Assembly (NCBI RefSeq): GCF_023556315.2
Contig: NZ_CP116221.1
Coordinates: forward strand, 2,243,001-2,307,000
Reading direction: 5' to 3'
Length of the DNA stretch: 64,000 nt
From: Psychroserpens ponticola
GTDB lineage: Bacteria > Bacteroidota > Bacteroidia > Flavobacteriales > Flavobacteriaceae
Shown: piece by piece, positions 60,081-64,000 of the stretch
Position numbering within the stretch: the stretch's first letter is position 1
How the letters are laid out: the number at the start of each line of letters is the position of its first letter
Translations under genes and position numbers: made by a program
The notes under the pieces: model-generated
Database searches by the model: none
Told to the model about the DNA's origin: nothing
Seen by the model: the letters and a program-made list of their open reading frames with translations, nothing else

Positions 60081-61520
60081 ATGAAAATTTATTTTTTTAC
60101 ATTTCTAGTAGCCTTACTTGTTTTTAGTTGTAAAAACTCTAATTCAACAGATACTGACTATGCATATTTTGGTGGTGAAATAATTAACCCAAGTAACAAT
60201 TACATAACTCTTAATAATTCATTTGTAGGCAAAGACACTATTTATCTTGATAAGAACAATAGATTTCTTCACAAAATTGATAGTTTAAAACCTGGATTAT
60301 ATTCATTTACTCATGGTGGCGAATTTCAAACTATATTATTAGAACCCAATGACAGTTTGCTTTTCAGGTTAAATACAAATGATTTTGATGAGTCTTTAGT
60401 ATACACAGGGAAAGGCTCTAAAAAAAATAATTACCTTATAAAATCGTTTCTAGATAACGAAATTGAGAATAAGGAATTTATGAATACTAGTCTTTTAGAA
60501 CCAGAGGTTTTTGTTGAGCATATGGATCTCCTTAGAAAACAAAAACTAGCACATTTTGAAGAATTCTTATCTAAGAAACCGTCTTCAGACTTATTTAAAA
60601 ACATTATTACATCTAGTATTAACTATAACCATTATGCCTATCACGAAATGTTTCCATTTGGCTATTATGGAAATAAGAAATTGATTCATTTTAAGGATTT
60701 ACCTGAAGGTTTTTATGATTACAGAAATGAAATAGATCTTAATAATGAAAGTATTAGCGAACTATATGCTTACAATAGGTTTCTATTTTGGCACTTTAAT
60801 AATATTGCATTAAAACAGTATTATAAAGATGGTATTCATGAAGCATTTGATAGAATGGCTTTAGACTACAATATTGAAAAACTACGACTTATTGACAGCT
60901 CGATTACCAGTAAAAAAATTAAAAATTACTTATTAAAACACAATATTAGAAATTTTATACTGAATTCAGATAATCGTGATGCTACCATTGAGTTGATTAA
61001 TTTTTATCTTAAAAAAAGCACAAACCCTGAAGATAAAATTTATTTAAAAGCACTTGTAGAAGCAGCAAATAAATTAACGGCTGGACATGATCTTCCAGAT
61101 GCTACTTTAATTGATTATCAAGGAAATTCTATTGAATTAAGCTCACTTATAAATTCGCCTACAGTTATTTATTGTTGGTCTACTAATTTTAAAATGCATT
61201 CAAGAAACAGTCATTATAAAATAAGAGAGTTACAGGCTAAGTTTCCTAAAGTAAACTTTATTGCTATTAACTTTAACGATAATGATTTTAACTATTGGAA
61301 AAAGACCTTAAGATCTTTAAAGTTTTCGGCTAAAAATGAGTTCAAGTTTTCAAATCCAACTGAAGCAGTAGAAAAGTATGTGATTACTTTCAATCACAAA
61401 ACATTAGTGCTTGATGAGCATATGGGAATTATAAGCTCTAATGTTGGTCTATTTAGCGATGACATGGCTGAAAGTTTAAAAAAAGTTTCCAATGCCTATA
61501 AATCATCAAGCTTAAAATAA
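60081..61520 (+). CDS. TlpA-like lipoprotein without the CXXC motif
   Basis: A 479-residue outer or inner membrane lipoprotein: signal ending LLVFSC (Cys17). The first part (about 20-330) is a beta-domain followed by long helices, a layout seen in TlpA-type thiol-disulfide lipoproteins of Bacteroidota. The last 130 residues look like a thioredoxin fold (LIDYQGNSIELSSLINSPTV, FPKVNFIAINFNDNDFNYW), but where WCxxC should be is YCWSTNFKMHSR: one Cys only, no second. It is therefore unlikely to be a normal thiol oxidoreductase. Confidence 0.7.
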   Translation: MKIYFFTFLVALLVFSCKNSNSTDTDYAYFGGEIINPSNNYITLNNSFVGKDTIYLDKNNRFLHKIDSLKPGLYSFTHGGEFQTILLEPNDSLLFRLNTNDFDESLVYTGKGSKKNNYLIKSFLDNEIENKEFMNTSLLEPEVFVEHMDLLRKQKLAHFEEFLSKKPSSDLFKNIITSSINYNHYAYHEMFPFGYYGNKKLIHFKDLPEGFYDYRNEIDLNNESISELYAYNRFLFWHFNNIALKQYYKDGIHEAFDRMALDYNIEKLRLIDSSITSKKIKNYLLKHNIRNFILNSDNRDATIELINFYLKKSTNPEDKIYLKALVEAANKLTAGHDLPDATLIDYQGNSIELSSLINSPTVIYCWSTNFKMHSRNSHYKIRELQAKFPKVNFIAINFNDNDFNYWKKTLRSLKFSAKNEFKFSNPTEAVEKYVITFNHKTLVLDEHMGIISSNVGLFSDDMAESLKKVSNAYKSSSLK

Positions 61521-61522
61521 AA

Positions 61523-61552
61523 ACACTCTTAAATAATATTATTCAAGAGTGT
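61523..61552. terminator. hairpin between convergent genes
   Basis: ACACTCTT pairs with AAGAGTGT around a 14-nt AT-rich loop, just after the lipoprotein stop and 24 nt before the transaldolase stop. T-rich flanks are weak. Confidence 0.5.
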
Positions 61553-61575
61553 CTCCATTATTCAATAAAGTACCT

Positions 61576-62229
61576 TTAGTTTCCTTTATTATAATCTGCT
61601 AAAAACTTTTCTAAACCTAAATCTGTTAGAGGATGCTTCAACAACCCAACAATTGAACTTAAAGGTCCAGTCATGACATCTGCTCCAAGTTTTGCACAAT
61701 CAATAACATGCATTGTATGACGAACAGAAGCGGCTAATATTTCAGTTTCAAAACCATAATTATCATAAATCATTCTTATTTCAGCAATAAGATTTAAACC
61801 ATCAGTAGAAATATCATCCAAACGACCAATAAAAGGTGACACATAAGTCGCTCCTGCTTTAGCTGCCAATAAAGCTTGTCCTGGAGAAAACACTAAAGTC
61901 ACATTTGTTTTTATCCCTTTATCGCTAAAATACTTACAAGCCTTTATCCCATCTTTAATCATAGGTAATTTAACTACAATTTGATCATGAAGTTCAGCCA
62001 AAGCTTCACCTTCTCTGATCATTCCTTCAAAATCTGTTGATATGACTTCTGCAGAAACATCACCTTCAACAATATTGCAGATATTAACATAATGCTTCAT
62101 AATGTTGTCATGACCTGTAATTCCTTCTTTAGCCATTAATGATGGATTTGTAGTTACTCCATCTAAAATACCCATATCTTGAGCTTCCTTAATTTGATCA
62201 AGATTAGCTGTATCAATAAAAAATTTCAT
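61576..62229 (-). CDS. transaldolase / fructose-6-phosphate aldolase
   Basis: A 217-residue small transaldolase (TalC/FSA type). It starts [20 protein letters not shown], has [13 protein letters not shown], the Schiff-base lysine in [20 protein letters not shown] region (given as [19 protein letters not shown]; catalytic Lys in KLPM, near 85) and [10 protein letters not shown], then [20 protein letters not shown]. It transfers dihydroxyacetone units between sugars in the pentose phosphate pathway or acts as an aldolase; FSA and transaldolase activities cannot be told apart by eye. Monocistronic. Confidence 0.93.
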   Translation of the reverse strand: MKFFIDTANLDQIKEAQDMGILDGVTTNPSLMAKEGITGHDNIMKHYVNICNIVEGDVSAEVISTDFEGMIREGEALAELHDQIVVKLPMIKDGIKACKYFSDKGIKTNVTLVFSPGQALLAAKAGATYVSPFIGRLDDISTDGLNLIAEIRMIYDNYGFETEILAASVRHTMHVIDCAKLGADVMTGPLSSIVGLLKHPLTDLGLEKFLADYNKGN

Positions 62230-62318
62230 ATAAATTGTGTTTTTATTTTCTCTGTTTTACTGAATTTATTTCAGTTAAGAAAAAACGTTATTGTGATTTA
62301 TTCCAGTCACGAAATTAC

Positions 62319-62326
62319 AAATTTAA
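62319..62326 (-). promoter_or_regulatory. -7 box of the transaldolase gene
   Basis: Minus strand TAAATTTG, exact TAnnTTTG match, about 90 nt upstream of the ATG. The nearest TTG is 25 nt away. Confidence 0.35.
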
Positions 62327-62410
62327 CATTGCTTAAATGACATCTTTTTTTCAAAACATATCAACATATCAAAACAGAAAACACATTCATAATTTTTAGA
62401 GCACTTTTCT

Positions 62411-63214
62411 CTATAATTTATAATGATTACGTAATAACTTCTCGTAAATTTTATCTGGAAGAATTCGTTTTAAAACAATTGAAAATTTTTGCATAAAAGC
62501 ACCTACTTTATAATGAATTTTCGGGTTTTTAGTTTCAATGATTTTATATATGGCTCTTGCCATTTGTTTGGGATCATTTCCACTATCTACATGTGCATCC
62601 ATCATGCTTAAAGTATTTTGATAAGTTTCTTTATATGGAGAGTTGTCTAAAACTGGAGCATGATATCGTCCAGCTGCAATATTTGTAGCAAAATCACCTG
62701 GAGCAACGTTAGTCATTTTAATATTAAATCCACTAATTTCCATTCTAAATGCTTCTGTTACCAATTCTAAAGCACCTTTGCTTGCGCTATAAATTCCACG
62801 ATATGGTAATCCCATATATCCAGCAATAGAAGTTATATTTATTATCAATCCAGAATTTTGTTCGCGCATTTGAGGCAAAACCGATTTTATCACATTTATT
62901 GGCCCGAAAAAATTAGTCTCAAAATTACGCTTGATTTCTTCATCAGGAATTTCTTCTATTGGACCAGTAATTCCTGATCCAGCATTATTAATAAGAACAT
63001 CTAATCTACCAGACGTTTCTACGACTGCTTGAATTGCTTTTTTTATAGAAATAATATCTGCAACATCTAGAGCGACCAATTTAAATTTAGAATTTGGATA
63101 ACGATCTGGATTTCTACTTGTACCAAAAACGTCATAACCTTTAGAGGATAAAAATTCACCTATAGATTTTCCGATTCCAGAAGAGCCTCCTGTAATTAAT
63201 ACAACTTTAGACAT
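62411..63214 (-). CDS. short-chain dehydrogenase/reductase (SDR)
   Basis: A 267-residue SDR with cofactor motif TGGSSGIGKSIGEFLSSKG (7-25), NNAGSG (near 77), catalytic Ser in IINITSIAGYMG, Tyr-x-x-x-Lys in YRGIYSASKGALE (Tyr near 153, Lys near 157), and an NADP-type arginine after the first loop (TSRNPDRY). The C-terminus ends LLRNHYKL. It resembles the many SDRs that reduce keto or aldehyde groups with NADPH; the substrate is unknown. Confidence 0.93.
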   Translation of the reverse strand: MSKVVLITGGSSGIGKSIGEFLSSKGYDVFGTSRNPDRYPNSKFKLVALDVADIISIKKAIQAVVETSGRLDVLINNAGSGITGPIEEIPDEEIKRNFETNFFGPINVIKSVLPQMREQNSGLIINITSIAGYMGLPYRGIYSASKGALELVTEAFRMEISGFNIKMTNVAPGDFATNIAAGRYHAPVLDNSPYKETYQNTLSMMDAHVDSGNDPKQMARAIYKIIETKNPKIHYKVGAFMQKFSIVLKRILPDKIYEKLLRNHYKL

Positions 63215-63279
63215 AAATTAATTGAACAATTTGAAGTTAAAAATACAATATAATTAGGAAAGTATTGCGCACAAAAAAA

Positions 63280-63373
63280 GGCAAGCTACCTACATCACAC
63301 CGCTACGACCGCGTACCTTTGCTTCGTTCCCGACCTGGAGGATTAAGCAGGAGCTGGTTGTGTAGGACTTGCC
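63280..63373 (-). ncRNA. ffs: signal recognition particle RNA (small bacterial type)
   Basis: Minus strand. The ends pair (GGCAAG near 63373 with CTTGCC near 63280), and the conserved apical loop CAGGTCGGGAACGAAGCA is present on the minus strand, with downstream AAGGTACGCG. This is the small (about 94-nt) SRP RNA that binds Ffh and guides membrane proteins to the translocon. A T-run directly follows the 3' end, so it also acts as a terminator. The 5' end matches the start predicted from the promoter at 63379-63410. Confidence 0.9.
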
Positions 63374-63378
63374 AGTTG

Positions 63379-63410
63379 CAAAGATACAATCTTTTAATAC
63401 TATAACCCAA
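63379..63410 (-). promoter_or_regulatory. promoter of the SRP RNA (TTG-N21-TATCTTTG)
   Basis: Minus strand: TTG at 63410-63408 and TATCTTTG at 63386-63379, spacing 21 nt. The predicted start lies about 6 nt downstream of the -7 box, exactly where the SRP RNA begins. Confidence 0.7.
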
Positions 63411-63633
63411 AATATATTTCAGAAAAACTACTACTGCAAAAAACAACTTCAAAACATTTCGTTTTACTATTTTTTTAAGTCTAAACTTAGCAATACTATG
63501 CTAAAACTTATAAAAAATTATGCTTTATTGTATTTTTCCACATCGCTACGTCATTCTAAAACTTAATTTGGGTATAACAATGATTTTTTTTACCGAATTT
63601 TATTAAATAACTTGCATTAAAATTTGATACAAA

Positions 63634-64000
63634 ATGTCGACATTTAAATCTTTAATTCTCATAGCATTATCTCATTTATTAATCAACTGTGGAGATTCAA
63701 AACCTAAAAAAAATAATGTTTCTATTCATACTAATGCAAAAGATAATGTTGTAAAATTGGGCGAAACTGTAAAACTTTCGGTTAATAATCCAGATAATCT
63801 TGAGATATCTTCTATTAATTATACGCTTAATGGAGAAAGCATAAATGAATCTTTTCATTTAAATAATCAGCGACTAGGTATTCAAACTATTACGGCAACG
63901 ATAGATTATGGAGATTTAAAAGAGAATATATCTACTAAAATTACCATTCTAAATAATGAACTTCCTAAAATATATGGATACAAAATTATTAACGAGTATC
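63634..64000 (+). CDS. glutaminyl-peptide cyclotransferase lipoprotein (partial, N-terminal 122 residues)
   Basis: The gene runs off the right end. The signal is MSTFKSLILIALSHLLINC with lipid-anchor Cys at 19. Residues about 30-110 look like an immunoglobulin-like domain (VVKLGETVKLSVNNP, ATIDYGDLKE). The last visible stretch, KIYGYKIINEY, is the start of the five-bladed beta-propeller of the plant/bacterial glutaminyl-peptide cyclotransferase (YKIINEYPHD is typical of the family, though the last part is outside the window). It converts N-terminal Gln to pyroglutamate in exported proteins. The call rests on that short match. Confidence 0.65.
   Translation, partial: MSTFKSLILIALSHLLINCGDSKPKKNNVSIHTNAKDNVVKLGETVKLSVNNPDNLEISSINYTLNGESINESFHLNNQRLGIQTITATIDYGDLKENISTKITILNNELPKIYGYKIINEY

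Noticed and set aside
1-64000. rRNA, tRNA, prophage or transposase genes
   Set aside because: No sequence resembled these; the only non-coding RNA seen was the SRP RNA.

Overview
This window looks like chromosomal DNA from a marine-type member of the Flavobacteriaceae (Bacteroidota). The reasons are the low GC, promoters of the Bacteroidota form TTG-N18-21-TAnnTTTG, a secreted protein ending in a type IX secretion (T9SS) sorting domain, several DUF6090-type small membrane proteins, a Bacteroidota-style DnaK, and the SRP RNA form. No rRNA, tRNA, CRISPR array, prophage or transposase was seen.

Layout. 1-6.4 kb: partial RlmI-type methyltransferase, dnaK, a small lipoprotein, sdaA, panB and an RluA-type pseudouridine synthase. 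6.4-8.4 kb: a leftward operon of an anchored protein, a multi-TM protein and a histidine kinase whose gene overlaps the TM gene by 64 nt. 8.5-14.7 kb: comM, then a tightly overlapping set DUF2891 / Nramp-like transporter / pxpA / pxpB / pxpC, which suggests uptake and ATP-dependent opening of 5-oxoproline. 14.8-19.3 kb: small unknowns, a large T9SS-exported VCBS-repeat protein and a YheT-type hydrolase. 19.3-30.1 kb: a complete reductive pyrimidine degradation operon (PreA, PreT, dihydropyrimidinase, ureidopropionase, NCS1 transporter, beta-alanine aminotransferase, semialdehyde dehydrogenase) with a DUF6090 gene lodged inside it.

30.3-39.4 kb: a secreted unknown, adenine deaminase, tilS, pabB, a DEAD-box helicase, and an operon of ECF sigma factor, an overlapping 58-aa ORF and an MscS channel. 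39.5-46.6 kb: an esterase plus orphan ExbB-like channel, divergent from a LytS/LytTR two-component pair, then a tandem array of three DUF6090 genes with palindromic repeats. 47-53.7 kb: lpdA, PAS-LuxR regulator, CPBP protein, and an Lrp regulator divergent from a flavin monooxygenase / trans-sulfuration PLP enzyme / OsmC operon. 53.7-64 kb: YdjM-like hydrolase, NhaC, a peroxiredoxin-thioredoxin-DUF6952 set, DUF2007 protein, an ABC-F ATPase with one degenerate ATP site, a degenerate TlpA-like lipoprotein, transaldolase, SDR, SRP RNA and the start of a glutaminyl-peptide cyclotransferase.

The most unusual signals are: (i) an Nramp-family transporter that has lost the metal-binding residues and sits in a 5-oxoprolinase operon behind a DUF2891 lipoprotein; (ii) two families of short palindromic repeats ending in TGACA, present in four of the seven spacers of the pyrimidine operon, around the DUF6090 genes, and apparently once in frame inside tilS; (iii) one repeat flanked by 14-bp direct repeats that duplicate the start of a DUF6090 gene; (iv) an NCS1 transporter with an extra loop domain of about 95 residues.
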